Made by a program: the position numbers and the translations under genes. Shown here in pieces: positions 9,600-22,300 of a DNA stretch of 64,000 nt (position 1 is its first letter; each line of letters begins with the position of its first letter). The notes beneath the pieces are model-generated. The model saw only the letters and a program-made list of their open reading frames with translations, was not told where the DNA came from and searched no databases. This stretch comes from Liolophura sinensis (taxonomy: Eukaryota > Mollusca > Polyplacophora > Chitonida > Chitonidae), in the NCBI RefSeq assembly GCF_032854445.1, contig NC_088300.1, forward strand, positions 42,959,682-43,023,681, read 5' to 3'.

Positions 9600-12138
9600 A
9601 TTTTCTTTAATTTTATTGGGCTGATTCTACAAAACCTATTCTATGAATGAGGCAAAAATGTTAACCAGAATTTTGAGCTATGGAATATTTTTGGGCCAAG
9701 CTTATAATTTTATTTTAAAGGCAAAGAATGCCCTGGTCACTCATCCCAATATGGTCAGAAAGGACCACCAGGCTCCAAAGTTCCTAATGCGTTTTACTGG
9801 GATGATAAAATTCCCCCCCCCCCACTCCTCCAAAACATTAATAAATCAAACTATTTTTGTGGACAGTGTTTAATGGTCTTTAAGCTGACATATACTTCAC
9901 AAATGTGTCAAACTTCAATTTCTAGTACTGTACACTACACATTGTGACGAGGGTTTGAATTTGATTTCAGTAAGAAATGGATTTGTGGAATAACTCTCGA
10001 GCTTCTGCTTAGTACAACAATGACTGGAGGAATCTCATCACAGATGACCTACATAAAAGTCACCAAACTAATAAATATTTCATTTATGTCAATGATATTA
10101 TCCAGAGTAGTTGTGACAATATAAACATATTTTGCTGTTTCCCACTATCAACATGTTTAGACAATGAGGACAAGGCAACATAACAGGCAAACATTAGCTT
10201 TTGGTCCAAATTCTGTTTAATATTCAATTTGTGACAAATTATGATAATAAAAAAAATTAAATGGCACATCTAGTTTATGTACAGTTTCCAATGTTATGAT
10301 TTCAGTGTATCGCAGAAATGAATTCAGAGGTACTTTTGATGAAAAGCCATACGTGTACATGAATGATTGCGGCCTCATTCCTCATTCAGTTTTCTTTTGT
10401 CGCTCATTAGTCAAAATATAAATGCTCAACAGTAAAACAATACAGTACTGCAGTGCCAATCCATGTAATATGAGATTTCACTCAAGACATTCATCAGTAT
10501 CAGAAGGCAAAACACATTGTTGACAATAGGTTTACATATGATAGAATACAAACATGAAACAGAGATTGAAATACATGTAGACAGATTTATCAAGCACATC
10601 AATGCACATAGCAATATATCCATGTTGAATTTAAGTCAGAATATTCACCTCATGTGGTTAATTAATTATATGTAGTTTAAGAGTTGATAGCTTCCACACA
10701 GCTTGTCAGGCATATTAACAATGATAATCACAGAAGTTTTGTACGCGGAATGCTATGCTAGCTTTCCACTGGTATTTTCCACCTATCACTAGTTTTGTAT
10801 CCTCCTTACCTGTCAGATTTACAGTGTAATTTAACCTACTCATAGGATCAATTTTTTTTACTACTGCCAGGTAAATCAACACGAGGGACACATTTCAGGG
10901 ATTCATCTATGACCTCTTCACTTGCGTTTAACCTGCCACTGGTCAGAATACAAATTGCGTAGAAATATTAAAATGATATGAAAGAAATCCTACAGAGTAA
11001 GCCCAACACTATGTTTCAATAGGATTTTGATGAATAACACTAATTAACCCATATAACTGAATATTCCATGAAAAACAAAATCTTCGGCCGTGTCCGAATA
11101 TATCATGTATGACGACGAATCAGGCAGATGTGATGTTGAGTAAGGCTTTTATGCTGGGATGACGTCAAGAGCATTTGAAAGGGCAGTGTCATTTGTGAAT
11201 ATACATCAGCAACTGATGACGTCATGTGTTCGTGGGTGACGTCACACCAGGCAACGTGGAAGGGTCAGAAACACTTTGTTTCCTTATACTCTGACGAAAC
11301 GTACAATATCGGTTTTAATTCACTGCAATAGTTTCACAATTTAGGAGAACAATTCAGACTATCCCAGTCTTTATCAATTCACCTTGCTCTTAAGACACAG
11401 GTGTTTTGATACCAAAGTAGCTCTTTAAAGAAACGAAGAATGACATGGGTGAATTAAGTATTCAATACAACTTCTCTCTATTATATAGATGAGTCATATC
11501 TGTATGCAATCTCATGATATTATGTACACTTAACAAATTCAGTAAAGAGTATCAAAGCAAATGTAATATGTTAAAAAAGTGTAAAAGTGGCAAATGTCAA
11601 TCAAATATTCCAAAAAATTTTCATTGTACCACATGCATTTCAGTACAACGTGGTACAGGGCGCAACACACTTGGCAAGATAATCAGACTTCATTTTGATT
11701 TTAGTTGTGGCATTAACATACATTCTAAGGTTGTTCTTTTTAGCACTATCTTGATGTACATGGCATTTGTTTACTGTCTGCATTGAAAGTTTTCAGGACA
11801 TAGGCTCGTGGACGACGAAATGATCTTAAACTTAAGTCAAAATTTAAAATGATCTTAAAACTGTTGTTTCTTGTGTTACATATCACAATATTGCTTCAAC
11901 GGGTAAATTCTGGGTAAGTTATTGAACGACAAGTTTCAGCTAACAAAAAAAAGGGAAAGGAACAAACAAAATTTTGACGACTGAAGTTTTGACTTAAGTC
12001 TAAGACAGGTTCCTGATCCTGGGGCCAGGCCTACAATTGACCTAATTCACCAGGCATATGTAGTGTTACATGCACTTTTATAGCTGCCACAGATACCAAT
12101 GATGTATCCAATAGATCACCCACCACATTGGTTAGTTG
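9600..12138. other. Gene-free stretch downstream of SH3YL1
   Basis: AT-rich DNA with no supported exon. Short open frames (for example 11514-11786) have no domain or splice context. Part of it could be SH3YL1 3'-UTR, but no convincing minus-strand poly(A) signal was found. Confidence 0.4.
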
Positions 12139-12159
12139 TTAGCCAACAAAATGGTACTT

Positions 12160-13290
12160 GTTTATCTTAGAACATGAATAGTCCAAGGGAAGTGCCATTT
12201 GTTTGTGACGCATTTGTACCATTGAGTCCCACATCTGAACCAATAAATCAAATATTTGTTGGTCAGATTTTGTGATTTGCAAACTTGGAGAATATGAATG
12301 GTCCAATGGAAATACAAGTTGTTTGTGACGCATTTGTACCACTGCATTCCACATCTGAACCAATAAGTCAAATATTTGTTGGTCAGATTTTGTGATTTGC
12401 AAACTTGGAGAATATGAATGGTCCAATGGAAGTACCACTTGTTTGTGACGCATTTGTACCACTGCATTCCACTTCTGAACCAATAAGTCAAATATTTGTT
12501 GGTCAGATTTTGTGATTTGCAAACTTGGAGAATATGAATGGTCCAATGGAAGTACCACTTGTTTGTGACGCATTTGTACCACTGCATTCCACTTCTGAAC
12601 CAATAAGTCAAATATTTGTTGGTCAGATTTTGTGATTTGCAAACTTGGAGAATATGAATGGTCCAATGGAAGTACCACTTGTTTGTGACGCATTTGTACC
12701 ACTGCATTCCACATCTGAACCAATAAATCAAATATTTGTTGGTCAGATTTTGTGATTTGCAAACTTGGAGAGTATGAATGGTCCAATGGAAGTACCAGTT
12801 GTTTGTGACACATTTGTACCACTGCATTCCACATCTGAACCAATAAGTCAAATATTTGTTGGTCAGATTTTGTGATTTCCGAACTGGAAGAATATGAATG
12901 GTCCAACGGCATACCACTACATTCCACATCTGAAACAATAACTATGTCCCACACTTGTCAACCGGATTTTGAGAGTTCCAAACTTGACGAACTTCAACGA
13001 AAGTATCATTTGTTGGCGACACGTTATACCAATGCCTTCCACAGCTACACCAACAACTAAGTCCCACTTTTTTCAACCAGATTTTGTGATTTCCGAAAGT
13101 AGAAGAACATGAATATCAAATGGAAGTATAATTTGTTTGTGACACATTTGTGATATTGTGTCCTCACGTCTTAAGCAATACGTGTAAGTCCCACATTTGT
13201 TGACCAAATTTTCTGATTTCCAAAAATGCAGTCATATTGAAAGTGACACATTTGTACCACTGAACCCTACATCTGTACCACTGCGTCTCA
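12160..13290. repeat. 120-bp satellite array with degenerate right flank
   Basis: At least six head-to-tail units of exactly 120 bp occupy about 12170-12900. Neighbouring units differ at only a few sites. From about 12900 to 13290 the same motifs (catttgtacc, ttttgtgatttcc, agtcccac) continue in increasingly diverged units. Because 120 is a multiple of 3, two minus-strand frames stay open through the array (271 and 258 codons, 40-residue period). That follows from the period and is not evidence of a protein. The array ends about 150 bp beyond the SH3YL1 stop codon, so it may lie in that gene's 3'-UTR. Confidence 0.9.
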
Positions 13291-13440
13291 ACAGTCCCAA
13301 AACATTTTAGTACAACTTACAGATTCCGTAGGTTACATAACCTTTATAGTTGCAGGAATGATAGGCTACATGTATACAATAAGCAGCACCAGAAAGCTCA
13401 ACTGTTGACCACATCCAACTGTCTCTTCTGTAGTCTGCTA

Positions 13441-16400
13441 TCAGCCCACCTTGTGCCTGGTGAGCACCTCCACGTAGTTAGCCGGAAATATGCCTGTATT
13501 CTTTCCTAAGGTTCCCTCCCACCAATCAAACTGGCTGTCTGTGTAGGTGCGGACAGTTACCACATCACCTGGGGAGGGCAAGATCAACCACGTGAGATAA
13601 AAGCTTATTTAATGACACACTTGATGGACATAAAGGAATACCTTCAATGACCATAAATTTCGTCCATGACTAATTTGCTCATTTTTCCCGATTCTGAGAC
13701 TATTGATTTTAGAAAGGTGTTTTCAAGTTTGCTAGGAACATTCTAACATGAAACTCTACTGGAAAATTGTAACTTTTAGCACCAAAATCAATATTTTATG
13801 ACATATATTTGCCTCTAAAAATGGACTTTTGTGGCCAGATGTTCGGCCATTTTAGGTAGTTATTATACATAACGACATACATGAGGCTGATATATCTTAT
13901 TTATTCAATCATCTGATCCCTCAATCCTATGCCCAACTGCCACTGTGTAAGTTAAAACTTCTTGAACATGGCATTAAGCAACAATTGAGAAAATTTATTC
14001 ATTCATTTCTTTATTTTAAATGCTACTACATGGCACAGGCAAGAATCTTTTGTGCAGTACCATATGTAGAGTATTTCAGTTACGGACAACGCTTTGTCAC
14101 AACCTCCATCCGACTTCAGCAACATGACCCAAAAACTCTTTTTTCTGATGATCTGGAAACATAAAGTCGCCATAGGCCTGCAGCCATAGTTTAAGCTGAT
14201 GAACAACACAAATATGTTGAAATCTTAAATGCATTGGTCAACAGCAATAGTTAGTGGAAAATAGTTTAGCCTGACATGACTATCATGGTATTTCTTGGTC
14301 ATTATACTATAAACTGCATGGTGTGAGAGGGAGGAATTGATACCTGGATGTAATGTGAGGTCACATGGTTTAGTTCCCGTATACTCGTATAACGCTCTCA
14401 CAAGCATTGCCTGCTTACTCAGATCTTGATCTAGATCAGGGACATCTCCAAAATTTTCTGAAAAAGAAAGAGTTTTGCATACACGTACATGAAATTACCA
14501 TATATTCCAAGTCAAACTCTGTGCAGGCATGGTACTAGTGAGCACTAGCTTGCCAGAAGTTTGCCTATAGTGCACCTGTGGAATTTTTAAACAAAGACAT
14601 TTCCAGTTTGCTCATCGGCTGTGTCCATATGCCATAACAATAGCCCTACATATATGGCTAATAAATATCATGTGAATGGGAGTAAAATACACAATAATAG
14701 TTTGATGCAACTGATCACATGGTAAGCTATTTATCTATCACCAAGGACCTTATGCCTGATTGGCTCTGCAGTGAAAATTTAAATCACATTTTTTCGATTA
14801 ACTACTTTCCATAATTTATCTTTTACAACAAACTTGTTTGGACAAGTGTGTGTAAACATGAAAGATTAATAAAACAAATCACATCCTCAAAAACTGTCAC
14901 ACTTAGAAGTATATTGAGTCTTGTCTAAACTATTTTCCATAATATTTTTTCACAACAAATCATCTGAATAAGTTTGTGTGAACAGCACAGAAAATAAAAT
15001 AGAATGGATCACAAAATATACAGCACAGCATATATTAACTATTGTCTACTAATATTTCAAGAAGTGCTACAACATCAATCAATACTGACGAATCAGATGG
15101 GTATTAACTACTTCCTTGCTACTGCCATGTACTCACTAGTGATGGTGTAAGATTTTTCTCCCTTGTTCGCTGGAGGGCTGGGCCCAGGGCCAGTGGACTT
15201 CACTGTTGTGGTGGTGGTAGTGGTAGTCACTAGGGTGTTATCCTTCCCAGAACTCTGTTTTGACTGTTCCACTCGAGATCGAATTGTTCGAGTTGTCACT
15301 ATTCGTGCCTCTGATGATTCTCTCTCCTTTTTAGGTGAATCCTTTGAATTAAAACTGAGTCCCTGCAGAAAGAATAAACTAGCGAATACTTATTTATTTA
15401 TTTATTTGATTGGTGTTTTATGGCGTACTCAAGAATATTTCACTTATACGACGACAGCCAGCATTATGGTGGGTGGAAACCGGGCAGAGCTCGGAGGAAG
15501 CGAATACTTAAACTGGAATCAAATTAAAAACTAATGAGCCACCGAGTTAAAGACAAGAAACTGGCAAAAGTAACTAGGTCAGACACCTTGAAGATCACAT
15601 AAAATTCACAGCTCATGGAATATATAATTTGACCTAGAATCTGTATATCAGATCTTAAAAATGACATGCAAAGACATGTACATTTGGCGTACTGTTTGGC
15701 ATGGAATAGTATGTTTTAGATGGGATAAAAAAAAATACATGTAAAATATTTATCTCTTTTTTTGCATGTTTCACCTTTCACAATTTACTTCACTGACGTT
15801 GCATTGTGCAATCTTAATACTTATAGAGTTAACATGTTTCAATGAGATTTACATTTTGTTTGTCAGATGTTTTACCTGGAATCTGGATGAGGAATTTGTG
15901 GAAGCAGAGGAGTTTGATCGTTTCAGAGCCTTTTGTTTGGCTATCTCCAGTAATGCCTTCTCTGCCATTTCCTCATGTTTATTCAACACCTCATACAGAA
16001 CACTGCACTCTGGCGGACAAGGAACTCGACCTGACAGGATTTCATATGCTCGAATGCCCTCACATCCATAAAACCTGTAACAAGTAGAGCTCAAATCAGG
16101 GCAATGAAAGCATAAAAATATCCTGTAAAATATATCATCAACCTCAACATAAGAAGAGTACCTTTCACAAATTTACCACTGGATGGTCATCTGTGTTTCC
16201 CACTGAATATCATACTATTATAGGCAAGCTTCATACAAGGTGGTAAGAAGGGCAATACAAATCACGATCATGTGGGAATACTTCTCTGAGGAACAGCCTT
16301 CAAACACTTCTAACCAATTAACAAATTTAAAATAAAGTTTATCTAGGGAGGCGTATACAATCTCTTCTCTTTCGACATCTTTTTTACTTTTCTCCCGAGT

Positions 16401-17294
16401 CCTGAAGAATGTGTTTGGCAACAACCATCACTTCAACATAAATTAAATTTCGAATCAGAAAGAAGGCAATCGCATCTGTCAGGAGCACAACAGGCAGCTT
16501 ACCAAAGGTCTAAAAGAGTGATCTAAAGCTTCTCCATGTGTACAATCCTCCCATTTACAATTGTACAAGCACATCTCTAGAGCAAATATGTGTCAGACAT
16601 ATTTTGACTTACTTTTTATTTGCATCTTTGCGTTCAATCAACCCACTGCCTTCTATGGAAATCCCAGCAAATATTCCTTTAGTTTTTGAATAAGTGTAAA
16701 TAGCTGCAGGACTTCTAACTGCCACATCTCCTTCCAAGTTACGTCCCAGCGGGCCAGCTGCTATCGTGAAGTTACCCCCCAGAGTCAAGTTACCTCCCTT
16801 AGAAAAGGCATCCACCGCTGCTTTGGAAGTCAAAATAATTACGAAGTCTGTGACCTAAAATAAAACAGCACACATTCTATAAGAACATTATACAAAAGGG
16901 ATAATGAATCCACGTACAATACATTCTTGATTATATTATAATGGATGTGTCTTAGGTCGCTAAAGAATCTTTCTTGATACTGCCAATTAGCCTTTAACCA
17001 ATGCGATTGCAAGCTAGAATCCAGCTTCCATGGGTTTGGCTGCTGCTGTCAGTTAGAAAGCTTGTAAGGTACCTGGCAAAAGACAGTGGTTTTTCTTCGC
17101 ACTAACCCCATTCTTCTCCACAAACAAAACTGTGGGATGACCAAATTTTTTCAACTGGAAACTCAAACCTGAGTTTTTTCCTGGACCAAAATGAGTTTAT
17201 ATTTTAAACACCGACTATAGCGTATTATTGAGCTTAATTCCACTTTAGCTGCCAGTAATTTTGTGAATGTGAAAGTATATATGATATACACGTG

Positions 17295-17334
<40 letters not shown>

Positions 17335-20300
17335 AGAAAGAACATTTAATTTCATTTCAGGTTTATTTCTAATCACCATTTTATTGTTAGTGCATACATA
17401 TACTTTTACAAGTATATTATCGTGATAAGAGATATACATTGCATAATATCACAGTTATAAAGCATGGTGACGCATATTCAGTTGATGGTTGTTACATTAA
17501 AGGAAAGAAAAGCTCTAACAAATACCATATCAAAGTTAAACATGCCCAAAATACTGAGATAATGCTTATCCTGCTCAGAGGTATATAATGAAACAGTTAT
17601 AAATCATGCATGTTCAGTTGGTGGTTGTTATAGCGAGTGAGTGAGTGAGTGCTTGGGGTTTAACGTCGTACTCAACAATTTTTCAGTCATATGACGACGA
17701 AGGAATCATTAGGGTGCACGTATGTGTAATGTGCCTCCTTGTTGCAGGACGGATTTCCACCGCTCTTTTATTTAGTGCTGCTTCACTGAGACGACTTACC
17801 GAAGGCAAGTAAGCCGCCCCGCCCGAGCCATTATACTGATACGGGTCAACCAGTCGTTGCACTATCCCCTTCATGCTGAACGCCAAGCGAGGAAGTTACA
17901 ACTTCCTCTTTTAAAGTCTTAGGTGTGACTCGATCAAGGATTGATCCTGGATCTACCGGTCCCGAAGCGGACGCTCTACCAACTGTGCTATCCGGGCCGG
18001 TGTGGTTGTTATAAATATTAGACGAAAAAAATGAACTAACAACTATTACATAAACCATAAACATATATAGGCCTACAGACACAAAAGACAAGGCTTATTC
18101 TGATCAGATGTTGAGCTATATACTGTAAAGTATTTATTATTCGCTGAAATTTATTTTTTGCGGCTTTACTTTAAAGATGGATTCATGGGATCAATGAAAT
18201 ATTTAAAAAAAAAAAATCTTGAAACTGTTTAATTTTTGAGTTATAATGTATAAATGACTCAAGCATGTCAAACAAGTATTATCAAGAGAAGCTGTAATCC
18301 TCTTTTGTTTCCTGTGGTGTCGCAAATCTTCGTAATCTGGATCAGAGATTAAAACAAAGGGGGGTGGATTATCACTATGTAAGAAGATGACAGTGGCACC
18401 TACTGTGAACAGTACTGAAAGAGCCTAAGAGATGTCACTTGTTTTCGCACTGACCTTTGACTGGCGAGCAAGTATATGTAGGTCGACTTTTAATCAAATG
18501 GCAAAGTGACCTGTCACCATTTGAGCTGTTCAGTTCAGAAGTAAAACATAAAAATTCACCATTATCGGAGCTAATCATTCAAGCAGTCAAGTAACATGAT
18601 TTACTTTATACTGTTTTCGGTTTTATTTGTTCTTTGTTGCTGGTCAGAAACCGCTAACATTGCGTAGTTGTCAAACGGCCAGTGCGTTGTTGTATACAGT
18701 TCATAATTTGTTACAAGCTCATTCATTGGTCCACAGGAGACACACAGCCAATGGGATAACGTGTATCAAAACGACCTTCACTGTAAGCCAACACATGTTG
18801 TATCTACTTTTCTTTCACTTTCCGGGCAAATGCCTACTGAAAACTGATCAAACTAAATGCAGATGGACTCCCACTTCGTTTTATATCCATTAAACCTTAT
18901 CAAAAAAAGTTTGAATATATTTAAAGACTACTTTTAATTTCAGCGAATACAAGCATGCTCATTTTGCCTTGTCATGGATGCAGCCGTTGGCGATGGAAGT
19001 CGACTGATCGTTGCTGTAGCACTTGTATGACAGTCTTTGTGCAATTGCAGAGATGTAACAAGACGAGTCTTGTTATTCAAGATTTTACTGGGAACCTTAA
19101 CAACTCGTACATAGCCTTGTACATTGTCAGTGTGTACACAATAGCGAGTGAGCAGCTAAATCACATGTTACAGTTGCTATGCATACATTTTCTAATGCAA
19201 TTCAGTCTTTATCCAAAAATTTGAATATTTGTACCAAAAAAACACAGAATTAACTTTTTTATATCCCAATTTTCAGTTTTCTAGGGAATTTTACTACCGA
19301 ATGTGAAGGCATTAATAATATAAACTGCATGGGTCTCTGGCTGACTAAGTCATCATATGGGTTTATGTCAGGTTTGTCAGCTACAGGTTATCAGGTGGTT
19401 CCATTTAGGTCAGGTACACATGTACCTGGGCAGGTGAGGTGGTTTACCCTCACGATCTGCTCAATTTATGTCAGGGGTTTGTCAGGCACTTGGTCAGGTG
19501 AGGCGATTCACCCTAGGATCTTCTCAGTCATTGTCAGAAGGTTTGTCAGGTACCTGTTCAGGTAAGGTGGTTTCCCCTCAAAATCTGGTTTGTCAGGTAC
19601 CTGGTCATGACACACAAAACAAACACAAACCGCCACACACACCAACATTTAATGTGTGTACGTATGTATGAAAACACTTACCTCTGCACCTATCTCGAAA
19701 CCTCCTCCCAAACCAGCAATACCAAGGGCTGAGGGGGCTGACCACGCTGTAGAAATAACATATACATGTAGATCTATATGTTAACAAAGAGACGGCTGTA
19801 ATGGTTACTACTTAAAGTTATCTGTGTAGGTCAAGAGCAGTGAGAATACACATGCATGTAACATACAAAGAAAATCAACTTTCATCTGGTACATTATTTC
19901 TTTTTCTATGCATTTATGTCTTTAACAGTCATTTAATATGTGTACATGATATTCAGTTACAGAGCTTCATTAAAGCCAAGGCCCTGATGTAAGTTTTGTG
20001 CACAGCAATCAAAATGTTATTATATTTCACTCACTATCATCATCAAGCTTGGCTATGACAATACCACTGCCTCCCCTGGCCGTCACCAAGAATCCTGCCT
20101 TAACTACAGTCAGAATTGCAAGACCCCTGGCTTTTGCTATCAACCCAGCTGCCAAAAACATATAAAAAGTAATAGAGCATTTCATATTATATAACATACA
20201 TACAGGTAGAAATGAGAAAATATTTATGAGAAAATTTATGAGAAAACGAAAAAACTGAGAAAATATTTCTCAATTATTTGAGAAATATTGCAAAAACCAT

Positions 20301-20541
20301 TATTGTGAGATAAGAGATTAACAATTATGAAAAGGTTGGTTATGAACAATTTTCATGTCACAATTAATATATCTGGATTAACACATGCTCTTTTTAACAA
20401 TTAATGGATCAATTTTCTGTTCTTACCGGGTATAAGTTTGTCAGGGCCCGCCTTAGCAGATGGCACCGTGAACTCCCTCAGAATTTTAGCTGCTTTCTTA
20501 GCCTCTGATTTGAGACTATGAGGAATTGGGGTGTTCACCAT
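13441..20541 (-). CDS. SH3YL1: SH3YL1 orthologue: SYLF-domain and SH3-domain adaptor, 8 coding exons
   Basis: Coding exons in transcript order: 20427-20541, 20035-20148, 19682-19746, 16613-16854, 15876-16074, 15137-15362, 14344-14457, 13441-13568. All junctions are GT-AG and phases match, giving 400 codons plus TGA. Residues 1 to about 215 form a SYLF domain: 'SLKSEAKKAAKILREF', 'ARGLAILTVVKAGFLVTARG', 'PSALGIAGLGGGFEIGAE', 'GPLGRNLEGDVAVRS'. A Ser/Thr-rich linker with eight consecutive Thr (near 15195-15225) leads to an SH3 domain at about 337-396 with 'ALYEY', 'WWEG' and 'FPANYVEVL'. Vertebrate SH3YL1 (about 340 residues) binds phosphoinositides through SYLF and acts at membrane ruffles with actin regulators. 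The extra length here is in the linker. The start ATG at 20539-20541 gives the family N-terminus. Upstream 5'-UTR exons are likely but not located. Confidence 0.93.
15393..15498 (-). mobile_element. SINE family B, 5'-truncated, beside an SH3YL1 acceptor
   Basis: Tail (tttatt)n plus 'ttggtgttttatggcgtact' and the 'cagcattatggtggg' body. The tRNA head is absent. A perfect 12-bp duplication agcgaatactta flanks it at 15381-15392 and 15499-15510. The element sits about 30 bp upstream, in transcript sense, of the acceptor at 15363, so the duplicated target overlaps the probable branch-point and pyrimidine region. Confidence 0.88.
17292..17332. repeat. (AT)n microsatellite in an SH3YL1 intron
   Basis: A short pure AT run in the 2.8-kb intron between exons 3 and 4. 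Confidence 0.9.
17633..18001 (-). mobile_element. Full-length tRNA-derived SINE, family A, with 12-bp target duplication
   Basis: About 369 bp. On the minus strand it has a tRNA-like head (ggcccggatagcacagttgg, then a B-box-like GGATC region), a GC-rich middle and a CACTC tail. The perfect duplication gtggttgttata occurs at 17621-17632 and 18002-18013. It lies in the sense orientation within SH3YL1 intron 3. This is the best reference copy in the window. Confidence 0.93.
19345..19615. repeat. Degenerate tandem repeat, about 80-bp unit, in an SH3YL1 intron
   Basis: Three to four imperfect copies built on 'gtttgtcaggtacctg', 'tcaggtgaggtggttt' and 'accctca...atctgctcag'. It ends about 65 bp from the donor of the exon at 19682-19746. 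No coding function is implied. Confidence 0.75.
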
Positions 20542-20945
20542 TCTGCCTTGGTTAGCTCATGGGATATCTGGATAACATTGGGGGATGGAAGCAAAAATAA
20601 ATAGATGTATACCTGACAAATCACAAGATGGCCAAAGGTTGCATTATCCATACACACTAAAACCCTGATGAAGTGAGCATAAGCAAACATGAACATAGCT
20701 CTGAACTAGACAAAATCAATGCAGTTGTCCTACAGTGTATGGGTTAGACTTAGTGTCAAATTTACGAAATATTAATTTCTTACAGAACACCCTGGTGTAA
20801 TATGGCTGAATTTATTTACTTGAAACCCACGACCATCTGCAGTGATTTTGGCTGATGTTATCTTAAAAGTTACTGTATGTTAAACCTAGTTTAAGGAATT
20901 CCTGGATTGGAATCCCAATCACTACCAAAAATTATTGGATTGGAT

Positions 20946-21079
20946 TTTATTTAATTATTTATTTGATTGGTGTTTTACGCCGTACTCAAGAATATTTCCC
21001 TTATACGATGGCGGTCAGCATTATGGTGGGAGAAAACTGGGCAGAGCCTGGGGGGAAACCCACGTCCATCCACAGGTTT
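20946..21079 (-). mobile_element. SINE family B, 5'-truncated
   Basis: Tail ttatttgatt, then 'ggtgttttacgccgtact', ending at 'catccacaggttt'. The tRNA head is missing. Probable 8-bp duplication gattggat at 20938-20945 and 21080-21087. It lies just upstream of the SH3YL1 coding start. Confidence 0.8.
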
Positions 21080-21469
21080 GATTGGATCTTAGCTGAAGGC
21101 CAACCTGGGCACCTAGCACAATTTCATTAGCCCAGTTTAACCTAAATCCCTGCATAACATTCTCTGCAATTTTGCTGAAAGGAAATATGGCGTACCTAGA
21201 CTGACAAATAAATGCCCTCCAAAACAATACCCCACAATGGCGGTAATGTGACCACAAAACCAGTTTAGTATTAATGCTGGCTGCTGAGTGATCACTACCC
21301 ACTGCACATTCTGACAATTTGCATGGAATGATGTGTTCAGACGTTACTAGAATATGGCACCAAGTCTATCAACGAAACCAAAGTAGTTTCCTTATTCATG
21401 TACACGCATATCTTTGTCACATATAAATTACATTACGTACATGTACCGCTGAGATATCTTCTCGAGTTT

Positions 21470-22300
21470 ATGTTTTACAGGCTGTCATCTTCCGCTTCCT
21501 GTAACGCAGAAAGTCCGGAAGTCCCGACTGTTCTGCGCCCTATCTCTGCCGTCACTTAGGCGTACAATAAATTTACACACGCTGGTCTGGTGTGAATTAA
21601 TGTAACACAATTAAACCAAACAAATACAAACAGAAACGAAACGACGTCAGTGAACGTATTTGAACGAGGACATTGTGTCGAAATGATCTTCATTACGGTT
21701 GTTTTTGCAAAGGTTGCTCTTGCTCAAGAAAAGGGACATGACCGTGCGGGGAGGTTACGGGTAGATGAGATCGAGGCTGGCTGCCAAGGTGCTTGTAAAC
21801 AATAAATGGCGGAATGAACGGGAAACAGCATGTCAAGCTCAGATGAATCTTGCGCATGTGAGTAATTGTCAGTGCACTTAGGAAATTAAAAAATCTTGTG
21901 ACAGAAATCTGTGGAGTAAGTAGTCTGAAAAGCTGTACTAATGTTTACGACTAATTTTACCGGCCGTGCTGTCGCTGTGGACTAAAGCATGGTGTTGTTG
22001 TTGTATTGAGCAATTGCACCTGTGACCGACCCGAGCCTAACTTGCGCGTATAGCCTATCTCTTGGTAGTGTGTGGCCCAGCAGGAAAATTTCACAAACCT
22101 TTACAATTTGAGTCCATTCTAATTCTAGGTATATACATGTAAGTACTGTACCATAAGTTATCCGAGTTCAAAAGATGTCAAAACTTGCAAGAGCAAGGCC
22201 TCTTCTACACTGCAACCAAAAATTAATCCAGCCGTTGGAAATTTTGAGTCGAGACGTCGCACTTACCGCCGTCATGTTTCCTTTCGAGCCTCAGGCAAGG
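21470..22300. promoter_or_regulatory. Probable promoter zone between divergent SH3YL1 and MAP3K19-like genes
   Basis: CpG dinucleotides and GC content are visibly higher than in flanking DNA. ETS-like motifs occur at about 21489-21500 (ttccgcttcctg) and 21514-21523 (tccggaagtc). Two ATGs stand near perfect donors: a plus-strand ATG at 21830 leading to T|GTGAGT near 21855, and a minus-strand ATG at about 22275 leading to GCG|GTAAGT at 22266. These look like first-exon edges, but no transcript can be proven. The plus-strand one would join to the MAP3K19-like leader exon out of frame. Confidence 0.35.

Noticed and set aside
9643..9873. 76-codon plus-strand ORF
   Set aside because: Contains a homopolymeric C run, with no domain and no splice context.
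12139..12954. A 271-codon minus-strand ORF with a 40-residue repeat, and an overlapping 258-codon ORF
   Set aside because: Both frames are open only because a 120-bp satellite unit without stops is repeated. Two overlapping frames with equal openness argue against a protein. There is no start context, domain or splice evidence.
17940..18001. tRNA gene-like sequence (also at 4340-4408, 24910-24954, 54120-54202 and 63557-63630)
   Set aside because: Each is the head of a SINE followed by a SINE body, with disrupted pairing. No stand-alone tRNA gene was seen.
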